From contig CAJMEC010000002.1 in assembly GCA_905212345.1 (NCBI GenBank), positions 40,022-104,021 on the forward strand: DNA of 64,000 nt. The letters are read 5' to 3'. A program made the translations under genes and the position numbers. Under the pieces are notes generated by a model that was not told the DNA's origin, searched no databases, and was given only the letters and a program-made list of their open reading frames with translations. Source of the stretch: an uncultured Sutterella sp. Its GTDB lineage: Bacteria; Pseudomonadota; Gammaproteobacteria; Burkholderiales; Burkholderiaceae_F. The number at the start of each line of letters is the position of its first letter. Within the stretch, counting starts at the first letter, position 1. This document shows, one piece after another, positions 43,671 to 52,997 of the stretch.

Positions 43671-46265
43671 TTATGTCCTTTCACTTTCTAAAATCGTTGA
43701 AATAGCCTCTGTGACGGAAAGCCCCTTTTGCATGAGAGTTTCAACGCGAGCGACATCGGTCGCACGGCTTGAATACAAGAGCCTGGAAAAGGGATCAAAT
43801 CGGATTTGTAAGAGTGCCGGTACCGTATCCGGTGTTGAAAAGAGGCACTCTGAATACTCACCTTCACGCATGCGGATATTTTTAATGGCGTTCATCTCCC
43901 AGGGACTGAAGGCCACTTTCTTTTGGCTTTCCATAAAGCGAAGCGATTCTTCTTTTTGGCGAAGCACAAACCGAATGTCGGCGTTTTCCAAGGCGGCACG
44001 CGCCGTATCGTTTTGGTAGTAGTCCGCAAAAGATTGGGTGATCGTGATGAAGGAGGCGTTTTGTTTACGAGCCCGTCTGTAACCGTTTTGAATAAAGGTA
44101 CCGGCATGTTTATGACTTAAAAGATCCCAAGCTTCATCAATGACCACCATCTTTCGAGTGTGTTTGTCGCCTGTGGTCAGATCCTGTGTAATCAAAAAGA
44201 TGAGGCAGAGAAGCACAACGCTTTGAAGGGTTTTTCTACCCTTTAGACCTTCCAACTCAAGAACGATAAAGTCATTATTGAAGTTAACGGTGGAGCGACC
44301 GTCAAAGTGTCGTCCATAGGCACCGTCTCTGGCAAAAGGAGAAAGTTGAACAGCCAAATCGGTGACACGGCGGTCAGGCGTTGAGCTTTTCTCAGGATTG
44401 ACAAGTCCTCTCGAGAGACTATTGACCAGATCAGTGACGGTGGCAACCGTATTATTTTCTTTGGCTTTTTTCAAACAAAAAATCGCATGCGCTTGAAGAA
44501 CGCTTTGAGCAAAGTCTGACAAGCCCTCATTGGGAGAGGCCATTTCCACCAAAATCGGCAGCAAAAAGCCCATGTCTTCTTTAATGTCTCGAACCAATTC
44601 AAAGGGATTGATCACAAGGTGGGTGTCATGCCCGTATTCAATCCATTGGCCTTTGAGCAATTGACAAAGTTTTTTGTAAGAAGCACCGACGTCAATCACA
44701 TAGGTTTTACCACCGGTCCCTAAATTTCCGGTTATGAGGTCATTGGTGAGCGCGCTTTTGCCCGCACCTGATGTTCCCACAATGATGGCGTTGTAGTTGC
44801 CGGAACTGGCAAAAGGATCGACCGGGGTGATTTGTCCGTGCTGACCGGTTAAAAGTAAAAGAGGGGTGAGGGACTCTTCGCCATTTCGTGGTCCCGTTCC
44901 TTGAAACTCGGCTAAAAAGGGCGAGAAATTGGCCGCGTTGGTGATGGTTTTCGTGCTTTGTCTTTGAGCGACTTCCAAGTCTTTGGCGAGAAGCGGCCCC
45001 ATTGTCATTGGAAGGCTTACCATCAAGCTTTGCCAATGCATACGCGTATCACGCGTCAGATCAAGATGGGCCTCTTTAAAAACAGAGACAGCGGTTTCAA
45101 TACACTCCTCAGCTAATTTCTCCGGAGCTAAAAGGAGCACTTGGTGTGTGACTTTGCAAAGACCTCCGTTTTCCGCATATTCTTCGGTAACGATGTCATA
45201 GTCTCGTTCTCGTTTTTTCAAATAAGGCAGATAACGGGCAAGTTCACTATCGGCGATTTGTTTCGCGCGCGCCGCCATGATGTTGGCTTTAGAGCGGGTC
45301 TTTTCAAAGTCAGGCATGCTCACAGCACAAGTGACTAAAAAAGGACAGGGAATGTCGTGCGCCTTGTGTCCGATAAAGCGTGAAGTGAGCGCAAGCGCAT
45401 AATCACTGGGATAACCCGAGACAGACAATCCGGTCAAAAGAACCGGCTCTTTATTTAAAGAGGACAATTTAACCCCATCTTCTTTAATGACAGCCCGAGT
45501 ATCCGGATTTATTAAACCGTGAGAGAGTGAATCCCATGCGTTGGGCTTGGCCTTTGTTTTGAGTTCCTCAGGACTTTTTTGTGCATTAAGAATCGTTCTG
45601 AGTGTCCGATACAGGTCAAGTGAATTCCACGTATGGCTGTAGAGGTACTGCGACTTTAAAAGCGTGATATGACGGTCGCGCTCCTTCTTGGCTTTTTCGA
45701 TAGCGACAAAGAGGTCTTTGTCACCTAAAGGAATGGCAATCGAAACCCAAGCTCGAAAGTGCCTTACTCGGAAATGACTGCCTTTGGATAAGGGATGAGA
45801 AAGTCCCTTTTTTAAATACCGAACCCGCTCATGAGCAAGATGCGTAAGTGTTTTAACGATTTCTTTCTTTTCCATCGGTGCAAGAAAATCCGGAGTACGG
45901 CTGGCCTCATAGGCGTTTGTGGCCCACTTGATGTCAGGTTCTGCGAAAAGCGTCACCTGAATACCGGTTGCGGTTGGCAAATCGGTTGAAAAAAGAGAGG
46001 TCAATTGCGAGGCCATCTCGGGAGTTGCTCCGGTTTGCGGCGTTACCTCAAGCGTATAGCCGATCGATTCGATCGCAAGGCGCTTGTCATCCATGATCGT
46101 AAATAACCCCGCTTCCACCTCGTGCCCATAGGGTAAAAGTGATCCGAGACGGTCAATGACAAAACCCTTGCCTCTTGTCACTAAAAGGTCAGGATCTTCA
46201 ACAACAAGGTTGCTTTTTAACGCTCCAGGGGAAAAGAATTTTTTAAAGGGACGCGAGAATTTCAT
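43671..46265 (-). CDS. traC: Type IV secretion ATPase TraC (VirB4 homologue)
   Basis: An 864-residue cytoplasmic ATPase that powers pilus assembly. Walker A is IVGTSGAGKSALTNDL near residue 495, Walker B is KMVVIDEAWDLLSHK, and the C-terminal ITQSFADYY and RFVLRQKEES segments follow. The N-terminal TraC_F_IV domain contains PEMASQLTSLFSTDLPTATG. Length fits F-type TraC. It overlaps traV by 4 bases. Confidence 0.96.
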   Translation of the reverse strand: MKFSRPFKKFFSPGALKSNLVVEDPDLLVTRGKGFVIDRLGSLLPYGHEVEAGLFTIMDDKRLAIESIGYTLEVTPQTGATPEMASQLTSLFSTDLPTATGIQVTLFAEPDIKWATNAYEASRTPDFLAPMEKKEIVKTLTHLAHERVRYLKKGLSHPLSKGSHFRVRHFRAWVSIAIPLGDKDLFVAIEKAKKERDRHITLLKSQYLYSHTWNSLDLYRTLRTILNAQKSPEELKTKAKPNAWDSLSHGLINPDTRAVIKEDGVKLSSLNKEPVLLTGLSVSGYPSDYALALTSRFIGHKAHDIPCPFLVTCAVSMPDFEKTRSKANIMAARAKQIADSELARYLPYLKKRERDYDIVTEEYAENGGLCKVTHQVLLLAPEKLAEECIETAVSVFKEAHLDLTRDTRMHWQSLMVSLPMTMGPLLAKDLEVAQRQSTKTITNAANFSPFLAEFQGTGPRNGEESLTPLLLLTGQHGQITPVDPFASSGNYNAIIVGTSGAGKSALTNDLITGNLGTGGKTYVIDVGASYKKLCQLLKGQWIEYGHDTHLVINPFELVRDIKEDMGFLLPILVEMASPNEGLSDFAQSVLQAHAIFCLKKAKENNTVATVTDLVNSLSRGLVNPEKSSTPDRRVTDLAVQLSPFARDGAYGRHFDGRSTVNFNNDFIVLELEGLKGRKTLQSVVLLCLIFLITQDLTTGDKHTRKMVVIDEAWDLLSHKHAGTFIQNGYRRARKQNASFITITQSFADYYQNDTARAALENADIRFVLRQKEESLRFMESQKKVAFSPWEMNAIKNIRMREGEYSECLFSTPDTVPALLQIRFDPFSRLLYSSRATDVARVETLMQKGLSVTEAISTILESERT

Positions 46266-46717
46266 GATGCATTGCCCTGAAGCGGAGTAATCATTCGGTT
46301 GGCGTTTTCTTTAATCGGTCTAATATCCAGTGTTTCCGGTGCCCAGCGCGCACGCCGAACAGTCGTAAAAATCACGTGTTCGGCGTGAAGATCGCCATCG
46401 GTATCAATGTAAGGGGCAATCCAAACGCGAAGAATTTCTTCCGGAGCGCGTTTAGGCGTCATCAACGGTGTCTCTAGAATCAGACGATCAATACATTTGC
46501 CATCGGTGGTCACGGGTTGCGATTGAACGGAGGATTCTTTGGGATACTCTTCTTTATCGAGAGAATTGTGAACGGCGGATAAAGACGCACAGCGCGGCGT
46601 CATATCCACGGAGCAGGCGAAGTTGGATTCAGCGTCCTGAAGACCCGTGATCGATCCGCATCCGGTGAGTAACCCCGACAAAATTAGGGCAAGTGAAAGA
46701 GAACGGTATTTACTCAT
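46262..46717 (-). CDS. traV: Outer-membrane lipoprotein TraV
   Basis: A 151-residue lipoprotein with lipobox LTGC (Cys20), then GSITGLQDAESNFAC, typical of TraV, which anchors the TraK secretin ring in the outer membrane (VirB7 role). A P-type region near ILRVWIAPYIDTDGDLH is conserved in the family. ATG 46717 is used (AGGAG upstream); a TTG precedes it. It overlaps dsbC by 8 bases. Confidence 0.92.
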   Translation of the reverse strand: MSKYRSLSLALILSGLLTGCGSITGLQDAESNFACSVDMTPRCASLSAVHNSLDKEEYPKESSVQSQPVTTDGKCIDRLILETPLMTPKRAPEEILRVWIAPYIDTDGDLHAEHVIFTTVRRARWAPETLDIRPIKENANRMITPLQGNAS

Positions 46718-47573
46718 CAATTCTCTCCTGGATGTTTTTTTTCATGTTTTCAATGTTTTTGAATTTCTCTTTAATCGCTTGGACGGAGAGAAATCCCGTT
46801 ACACGTTCGCCATTTTCAAAAAAGAGGGTGGGCGTTCCTTTAATGCCGAGTTCAGTCATAAGCTTTTCGTTTTCTGTCAGTGTTGTCTGGCATTTAGCTT
46901 CGTTTTTTGGTTCCTTGTCGCGAAGCATCACGTCTTCAAAAGACTGAACTTTGTTTTGAGCGCACAAAATGCGAGCGGAGAGTTCCTTGGCATCGGGGTG
47001 CAAAGTTGCGAGCGGTGTCAGGAATGTGTGAATACGCACATTGTCCAATTGGGCAATTTCTGTCTCCAGATTTTTGCAGAACGGACAGCGGGGATCAGTA
47101 AATACATAAAGTGTGTTTGAAGCCCTACCTTTTTCACGTGTGATCGCGTTCTCAATAGGAAGTTTTTGAACATCAATCATTTGGGCAAGTTTTTTCATGG
47201 GGGCTGTCAAATCCGTTTGGCTTTCCATATCGTAAAAAACGCCACCAAAGAGCCAATGGCGGAAATAGTGATCCCGATTTTTCTCTGAAATTTGGTCCAA
47301 ATGCTTAAGCGTTTCAGGGGTGACAAAAACGTAACTCACCCCTTCTCCCAAAATCACTTCATAAAATCCCGGTACAGCTGTTTCTCGAGCTAAGCGAATT
47401 CGGTTTTGGGGATAGGCTCTTTGCAAAGTTGCCAATACTTTTTGATCTTTTTCGTTTAAAGAGGTTTCTTGAAATCGTTGGGCGTAAGGCTCGTTTTGAC
47501 CAAGAGCGAGAGCTTCAGTGATGGAAAAATTCATGGCGATACTCAAAAAGGTTGCGATCAATGCGTGTTTCAT
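46710..47573 (-). CDS. dsbC: DsbC-family thiol:disulfide isomerase of the tra operon
   Basis: A 287-residue periplasmic protein: signal peptide, N-terminal dimerisation part, and a thioredoxin fold with CPFC (Cys163, Cys166) in FTDPRCPFCKNLE, a cis-Pro loop GTPTLFF and two further Cys. Placement between traB and traV equals that in the gonococcal genetic island. It probably folds the Cys-rich TraN halves, TraU and TraH. A C-terminal charged helix (KFKNIENMKKNIQERIDE) is an extra. Confidence 0.9.
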   Translation of the reverse strand: MKHALIATFLSIAMNFSITEALALGQNEPYAQRFQETSLNEKDQKVLATLQRAYPQNRIRLARETAVPGFYEVILGEGVSYVFVTPETLKHLDQISEKNRDHYFRHWLFGGVFYDMESQTDLTAPMKKLAQMIDVQKLPIENAITREKGRASNTLYVFTDPRCPFCKNLETEIAQLDNVRIHTFLTPLATLHPDAKELSARILCAQNKVQSFEDVMLRDKEPKNEAKCQTTLTENEKLMTELGIKGTPTLFFENGERVTGFLSVQAIKEKFKNIENMKKNIQERIDE

Positions 47574-47588
47574 AAAAGAAAAGCTTTT

Positions 47589-48737
47589 TTAGAAAAAGGA
47601 TTTTTCAGTGACAATCGAGGCGCTTTGTGTGATGACAATATCCACGTCGCGACCAGCATCGACTTCCAAAACGGGGAAGATCTTGTCGGCGAGTTTCAGG
47701 TAATAGTCAGCCACGCGGTCTAAGGCATCTTGCATGCCTTCGCCCAAACCCGCGCGCCACGGGTTGTTGACGGAATTGGTGACGGTTCCCGCGAAATTGG
47801 TGCTTGAGTCTTGCGCGGCAAGGCTCACCGCTTCACCCAAGCCCGACAAGGTACCAACTAAGAGAGCATTGGCGATGGCCTGGCCTGATCTTGTGACAAC
47901 TCTAGCTTTTAGGCCAGTTTTACCGTCTTCACCAGTGACGTAGCCGGTGACTTTGACATCAATGGCGCCTTTTGATCGGGTGATACAGCTCATCCGATCA
48001 AGGCGTACTAAAACGCGCTCTGAACTTAAGTCCCCTGTGGCATTAGCCGTGACCATGCAGCGTTTGATATCCGAGCGGTAACGGTTGGGCAAAAATGCGG
48101 GATCTTTGATTTCAAGGAGCATCGGCACGGGGTTGCCATTGGCTTGACCGCCACTTGGGGCTTCAACACCATTTAATAGTCGCGCCCGGGCAAAGCTTCC
48201 TGTAATGAGGATATCGTCCGCCTTTTTCTCCCTTGTTCGGTTTTTAGCGATATCGTCATTTTTATTTGTAGCCGGACTTTCAACAGAAGAGGGCTCACTC
48301 ACTTTTTTAATGACAATACGAGGCGCATCATTTGCTCGGGCTCGGTTGTTCGCGGGAACCGAAAGACTGTGACTCGGAGTTTGAGGGATGAGACTGCCCA
48401 TTTGTTCGCTCGCCACGGCATCAAAAGCGGCGTTGAATGACTCTTCTTTTAACCCGACTTGCTTTTCTCGTTTTTTGCGCTCATCCTCTCGTTTTATTTG
48501 TGCGGAAAGTGCGGCCATTTCCTTTTCAAGCGCCGTGACTTTGGCGCCATAGGTGGTGACAAAGTGCTCTTCGTTAAAGGAGTCGTTTTGCAAATGAATC
48601 GTTGTGGAAGGCGCGGGACTTCGCGTTTGGCTTTTATCCTGAGAGAAAAAGGCCACGACAATGGCAAACGTTACTAGGGCCGTCACAACCGAGGCTAAAA
48701 GAACCCATTGACGAAGTCGGATACGAAGATTTCTCAT
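47589..48737 (-). CDS. traB: TraB (VirB10 homologue)
   Basis: A 382-residue protein spanning the envelope: N-terminal helix (WVLLASVVTALVTFAIVVAF), a coiled coil (about 45-80, KVTALEKEMAALSAQIKRED), and a C-terminal TrbI/VirB10 beta domain (GSFARARLLNGVEAPSGGQ and RCMVTANATGDLSSERVLVRL). It links the inner-membrane ATPases to the TraK/TraV outer-membrane ring. It overlaps traK by an ATGA. Confidence 0.95.
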   Translation of the reverse strand: MRNLRIRLRQWVLLASVVTALVTFAIVVAFFSQDKSQTRSPAPSTTIHLQNDSFNEEHFVTTYGAKVTALEKEMAALSAQIKREDERKKREKQVGLKEESFNAAFDAVASEQMGSLIPQTPSHSLSVPANNRARANDAPRIVIKKVSEPSSVESPATNKNDDIAKNRTREKKADDILITGSFARARLLNGVEAPSGGQANGNPVPMLLEIKDPAFLPNRYRSDIKRCMVTANATGDLSSERVLVRLDRMSCITRSKGAIDVKVTGYVTGEDGKTGLKARVVTRSGQAIANALLVGTLSGLGEAVSLAAQDSSTNFAGTVTNSVNNPWRAGLGEGMQDALDRVADYYLKLADKIFPVLEVDAGRDVDIVITQSASIVTEKSFF

Positions 48738-49507
48738 GGCATCACCTCTGCCTCGAGATTGGAGACGATATAAACACGAGTGGACTCATTGGGCGCTAGG
48801 TTTGCTTGGCTAATGGCAACCGCTAAAACGCCTTTTTGATAAAAGAATTTTTCTTCAAGCGTGACAAACTGTCCGGAGGTGTTTTTGTGAGTTAAAACTC
48901 GGGCTATTAAGGAATCAGACGTTAGGCTCTTCGTGCAAAAGGCACCACAGCGGTTGGTTGCGTGAAAACCTTCCGGAACTTCGTCTCGAGCCAATGCGCG
49001 GATTAATCGTGTGACTTTTGCTTCAAAGTCAGGAGAGGCTTCAATGGACTCGGCAAACGTTTTCTGCTTATAAAGCGCATTGGTCTTTTTCTGTTTTTCG
49101 ATGCCTCTTAGTACTATTTCCTGGCTTCGGGTATTTTGAGGTAAGAGCGTTAGCGCAAAGGTGCTTTTGTCATCGGTGGTTAGAAAAAGGGCGCTCGCGA
49201 CTTCACTTTTGGGAAAAACGAAAATTTGTCCCGTCAGAGCATCAGTCTGAACTTCGAGCTGCGTATTGTCATAGATAGCGTTAATGATCTTTTTGCCTTC
49301 AACCGCAATACGGTTGGGCCCGCTAAGACTAACGGAGTAAGCGGGTGTGCTTTGGGCTTTTACTTGAGGGCGAGTCACGGATTCAAGGGCTTGCTGTACG
49401 GAAGAGTCAAAGTCCTCTGAATAGTCCGGTGCCATCCCGGCAACACCTGTGAGCGGAATCAAGGCACAAAAAGAGCCCGCAAGACATAAAGTCTGAAGTA
49501 TTTTCAT
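48734..49507 (-). CDS. traK: TraK (VirB9-like secretin component)
   Basis: A 257-residue periplasmic protein with signal peptide (LAGSFCALIPLTGVAG) and TraK segments NRIAVEGKKIINAIYD, GQIFVFPKSE and TRVYIVSNLE. It forms the outer-membrane ring with TraV and binds TraB. Length is typical. Confidence 0.93.
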   Translation of the reverse strand: MKILQTLCLAGSFCALIPLTGVAGMAPDYSEDFDSSVQQALESVTRPQVKAQSTPAYSVSLSGPNRIAVEGKKIINAIYDNTQLEVQTDALTGQIFVFPKSEVASALFLTTDDKSTFALTLLPQNTRSQEIVLRGIEKQKKTNALYKQKTFAESIEASPDFEAKVTRLIRALARDEVPEGFHATNRCGAFCTKSLTSDSLIARVLTHKNTSGQFVTLEEKFFYQKGVLAVAISQANLAPNESTRVYIVSNLEAEVMP

Positions 49508-49523
49508 GGTTAATCGGAATACG

Positions 49524-50129
49524 TTAGAGAGAAGAGTCAGAGTTTGATATTGGTTTATCGTTTTGCTCTGAATCAGAAAGAGAAAGAAGGTGCAGGCGGC
49601 CGGCGACCAATGAAAACTTCACGTTGATCGTGGCTTTTTGCCTGAGCGTTTCAGTTTTACCGATAAAGTGTTGACGAATCCCATTGGCTTTCACCGTTAA
49701 TTGATTGGGATTGATATCCATGGATTCAATCGCGAAAAAACTGCTCGCATGCAGGCGCTTTATTTCATCGGCTTGCCGTTTGAGCATTTCATCAATTTCA
49801 CCGAACGCTGAAGGCGAGGCATGCTTCAAGAGCAAAAGGCGGTTGTGATCAACATTGATCGGTGTGATGTTGAGTGCTAAAGACAAAATGTCTCGCGAAA
49901 CCAGTGCCAAGTACTCTTCATCGATATGTGCTTGAGCTACTGTGACCGGATGCGTTACTTCGTTGATTCCGACTGGAACCAATACGGTTGAGACAACGTC
50001 TTTTTTTAATAAAAAACCTGCGGCTAAAAAAGTATTACTAAGCAACGAGGTTGCTAAAATAGCGAGCGTCAGACGTTTGAGCCCTAATCTTGCAGCCAAA
50101 TCAGAAGAAATGAGTTCGTAGGCGTTCAT
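49524..50129 (-). CDS. traE: TraE (VirB5/8-like pilus assembly protein)
   Basis: A 201-residue protein with a single N-terminal helix (LTLAILATSLLSNTFLAAGFLL) and the TraE features DEEYLALVSRDILSLALNIT and RQHFIGKTETLRQKA. It is an inner-membrane core component of F-type systems. It follows traL by 17 bases. Confidence 0.93.
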   Translation of the reverse strand: MNAYELISSDLAARLGLKRLTLAILATSLLSNTFLAAGFLLKKDVVSTVLVPVGINEVTHPVTVAQAHIDEEYLALVSRDILSLALNITPINVDHNRLLLLKHASPSAFGEIDEMLKRQADEIKRLHASSFFAIESMDINPNQLTVKANGIRQHFIGKTETLRQKATINVKFSLVAGRLHLLSLSDSEQNDKPISNSDSSL

Positions 50130-50146
50130 GGTTTTAAAAACCTTTC

Positions 50147-50446
50147 TTATCCCATGAAGTTGCGCCGAAACGATTCAGGTGAGCGACAAAAAGGTTTACC
50201 GGGCAAATACCAGTAAAGCGTATGAATTCCGAAACCTTTAGCTCGTCCCTGACGGATTTTGCTCCAGGCCTTAGAGAAGAGAACCCCCAGAATAGCTCCC
50301 ACTATCAAACTCCCCACCATAATGCCGATTGCAAAACCGAAGACAAAAAGCGCCGCCACGTCAAAATCCCAAATAAAGATTTTGGCGTTGGCATCCAATT
50401 CACGAGGAACCGGTACCAAACCCATCTCGTTTCGGCGCGAACTCAT
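50147..50446 (-). CDS. traL: TraL (VirB3-like)
   Basis: A 99-residue inner-membrane protein with two helices (VAALFVFGFAIGIMVG and the following one) and a conserved C-terminus (HTLYWYLPG). In F systems TraL assists TraE/TraC in pilus assembly. It follows traA by 9 bases. Confidence 0.93.
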   Translation of the reverse strand: MSSRRNEMGLVPVPRELDANAKIFIWDFDVAALFVFGFAIGIMVGSLIVGAILGVLFSKAWSKIRQGRAKGFGIHTLYWYLPGKPFCRSPESFRRNFMG

Positions 50447-50455
50447 GGTTTCTCC

Positions 50456-50734
50456 TTAAATGAGAGCTGTCAAGATACCTTCAACAACGCTTGGGGCCAC
50501 CAAAAGACACATGGCAGCGGCCACGCAGCCCACCGCGCCCATAATGGAGCCACGGATAATGCCGACACCTAAACCCACAAGCAGGAAGATCAAGGCAATG
50601 GCTCGTCCCAAGTAACCAGTCGCCCACTTATAGACTAAGTCATAGAGTTGAGAAAATTCACTGCCTGTTTGAGCAGCCAGTGCGGCCGAAGAAGCAAGAC
50701 CCAGAACAAAGAGTAAAGGGAGATGTTTTCGCAT
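50456..50734 (-). CDS. traA: F-type conjugative pilin TraA
   Basis: A 92-residue prepilin: signal peptide with cleavage after Ala20 (LGLASSAALA/AQTG), then a mature chain of ~72 residues with two hydrophobic helices (AIALIFLLVGLGVGIIRG and VGCVAAAMCLLVAPSVVEG), the layout of F pilin. AAAGGA lies 7 bases before the ATG. It is the first gene of the downstream transfer operon. Confidence 0.9.
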   Translation of the reverse strand: MRKHLPLLFVLGLASSAALAAQTGSEFSQLYDLVYKWATGYLGRAIALIFLLVGLGVGIIRGSIMGAVGCVAAAMCLLVAPSVVEGILTALI

Positions 50735-50857
50735 TCATTAATCCTTTCATTATTTTTTAGAAAAGTGCTGCATACACAAAAGCGTATGACGGCACAGGGG
50801 CGTTATCGTGCATGAAGAGGATTGATTCTGGCAAGTCGCTTTTTCGGTCACTGAGTG

Positions 50858-50886
50858 CTTATACAATTGGCAAATTTCTGAATAAA
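50858..50886 (-). promoter_or_regulatory. Candidate promoter of the traA operon
   Basis: On the minus strand TATAAG (50858-50863 complement, 5 of 6 to the -10 consensus) lies 17 bases after TTTATT (50881-50886 complement, a poor -35). A good -10 with a poor -35 is what an activator-dependent promoter looks like, which would fit the FlhDC-like regulators at 57 kb. The leader to the traA ATG would be about 115 bases. The rest of the 428-base gap up to the acyltransferase ORF shows no convincing gene. Confidence 0.35.
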
Positions 50887-51162
50887 AAAGCAAGAATTTG
50901 TTTGTTGTCCAAAATCTTCGTTGACAAGGCTTTCCAGACGACAAGTTCGGCCAATTTCTCGCTTTTTTGACGCTTATCAAGGAAGAACAAATTTCAATCA
51001 GCGTTCTAGCGAAAAGAATAACAAAGGAGTTATTAATTGAGGTTTAGTTATTTACGATTTACTAACTTATACATGACTAAATTAAGAACAACATAAAGTT
51101 GTTGAACTCTAGGTCCGTAGATAAACTTTTGTCACAATGAACTGTCTATTCCATCAAGTTTT

Positions 51163-52296
51163 ATGAAAAACGCTAATCAAACAGTTAATAAGAGTGTTTC
51201 TCGAGAGTCTAACTTTGATTTATTAAGAATTATTTGTGCTTTTGCTGTAGTGGTTATTCATGTGAGTGCTCAGTTTATTGGCGCGATGACAGGCGACCCA
51301 CAGTACGTTGGGATGGAGTTTCATGACGTCTTCAATAGCACCTTATGGAATGTTTTATCTCGGTTCGCAGTTCCTTGTTTCGTAATGCTTTCCGGAGCCT
51401 TTATTCTGGCAAATGATAAAAATGCCGATTTTTCTTTTTTCTATAAGAAGTCACTTCGTAAATTTTTCTTACCGCTATTGCTATTCAGTTTTCTTTATTA
51501 CCTATATTCGAACATTCTTATTGTTGGCGGACACTTCTAGATTCAAAAGCCGGAAGTTTCGTCATGGGGGGTCTTTTCGGAACCTTTGTTAAATTGGTTC
51601 AAAGGAGTTCCTTTTTATCACCTTTGGTATATGTATATGTTAGTGGGCTTGTACCTTTTTGCGCCGCTTCTTATTCTTTTAAAATACCAAATAGGTGATA
51701 AGTTTTTTGAAAGAACTGCATGGAGTTTATTGCTTCTTTCCGGAATGTTTGCTTGGGGGAGGGATGTCGTAGCTTATTGGAATCCAGGATATTGCTTTAA
51801 TTATCTTGGATATTTCATGTTGGGTTATGTTTTAAGAAAGAAATCTAGGCCAAACAATTTCAGAGGACTTCTATACATTCTTTTGGGAGTCTGTGTTGAG
51901 TGTCTCATCGCTTTTTTACGATATGAAGAAATTACATGTTGTATTGAGGAAGGTTCGCGTTAATGGATCGACCCGCTCAGTCCTTTGATTATTTTGGCAT
52001 CTATCTTTATTTTTTACGGTTTTGCTCTACTTAAAATCAGACGTTCATTTGCATTCTTATCCGGCCTAACATTTGTCATTTATTTGGCTCATGCCGGTAT
52101 TCTTCAGGTTATTCAAATATTATCAGGCGAACATTTCTTTAATCTATACGATGTCACTGGAGAAACAAGGTTTAGTATTCCCATAATTTGTATACTGACC
52201 TTCACTTTGTCCGCTTTGTTTGCCTATTTTTATGAAAAACTCAATATTAATAAGCATATGGAGTCAATTGTTTTCCAACGAAATAAATTACCTTAG
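51163..52296 (+). pseudogene. Acyltransferase-3 family membrane protein with two in-frame stops
   Basis: One frame of 378 codons is open apart from TAG at 51538-51540 and TAA at 51961-51963. The three pieces (51163, 51541 and 51964 onward) together form an OafA/WecH-like acyltransferase: FDLLRIICAFAVVVIHVSA at the N-terminus with the conserved His in helix 1, then FAVPCFVMLSGAF, PFYHLWYMYMLVGLYL and FVIYLAHAGILQ, about ten helices. Such enzymes acetylate surface sugars. It is AT-rich, on the strand opposite to the tra genes, and lies between traA and the DUF4400 gene. Absence of any frameshift suggests recent loss by two point mutations. Confidence 0.88.
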
Positions 52297-52309
52297 AAAA
52301 CACGTCCAT

Positions 52310-52352
52310 GAGCGCCATTAGGGACAGTCTTTTACATCCCTAATCGGTGCTC
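52310..52352. terminator. Hairpin between the acyltransferase and DUF4400 genes
   Basis: GAGCGCCATTAGGGA (52310-52324) pairs with TCCCTAAT...GGTGCTC (52337-52352), about 15 bp with one bulge and a G-T pair. It can act for both converging transcripts, though neither side has a strong U-tract. Confidence 0.5.
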
Positions 52353-52379
52353 AGTATAAGAAGATTAGCAGTTGAATTC

Positions 52380-52991
52380 TTAGCGGTAGTAGTTGGCCGT
52401 GATTTGGTGAAGGCATACGGCTAACAAAATAAAACCGGCAAGTATCCAAAAAGGATCAATCCAAATCGGAGCCAAGCTCATAATGAACATCAGTTCAATC
52501 AGAACAAAAAATAGAGCAAGCGAAACACGAAATTTCAATGAACTGGATGGTCGGAATTTAACGTGACGCACTTCTCTGACGCATAGCGCGTCCAGTACAA
52601 CGACCAACATTAAAGGCAAAAAGGAAATGCCCAATAGTCCAGTGACGAGAACTCTGCCCAAGGCCAATACAATGAGCGCAAACATAGCCTGAAAATAAGG
52701 TTGTTGGGAAATTCGGTGAGTGGCTGCTTGAAGCTCGTGGTCGGTTTCTCCAACTGAATAAGCTAATGTCGAGTCACCGCCGGCTGGTATTGGAGAGGTC
52801 AATAAAACGTTCTGGATCGATTGAAGAGCACAGTCAATACTATCGACTAAATCAAACCCCAAGTGTTCAGTTTGCCAGGAGCGTTCCCGCTCAATCAATT
52901 CAAAAATTGAGGCTTCATTTTTGGCTCCCGGCCACCAAATAAGCGAAATCGCAACGCAAAAAATAAGACTTAACCAAAGAAATCGGGACAT
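52380..52991 (-). CDS. DUF4400-like integrating-element membrane protein
   Basis: A 203-residue inner-membrane protein with one N-terminal and three C-terminal helices, and the pattern typical of the DUF4400 proteins that accompany traD in SXT/R391-like and other MOBH elements (WWPGAKNEASIFELIERERSWQ near the N-terminus). It lies 6 bases after traD. The function is not known; a partner of the coupling protein is plausible from the constant neighbourhood. Confidence 0.65.
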   Translation of the reverse strand: MSRFLWLSLIFCVAISLIWWPGAKNEASIFELIERERSWQTEHLGFDLVDSIDCALQSIQNVLLTSPIPAGGDSTLAYSVGETDHELQAATHRISQQPYFQAMFALIVLALGRVLVTGLLGISFLPLMLVVVLDALCVREVRHVKFRPSSSLKFRVSLALFFVLIELMFIMSLAPIWIDPFWILAGFILLAVCLHQITANYYR

Positions 52992-52997
52992 GATTTA

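Noticed and set aside
50750..50980. 76-codon minus-strand ORF upstream of traA
   Set aside because: Low-complexity composition without family pattern, no good ribosome site, and it covers the likely traA promoter region.
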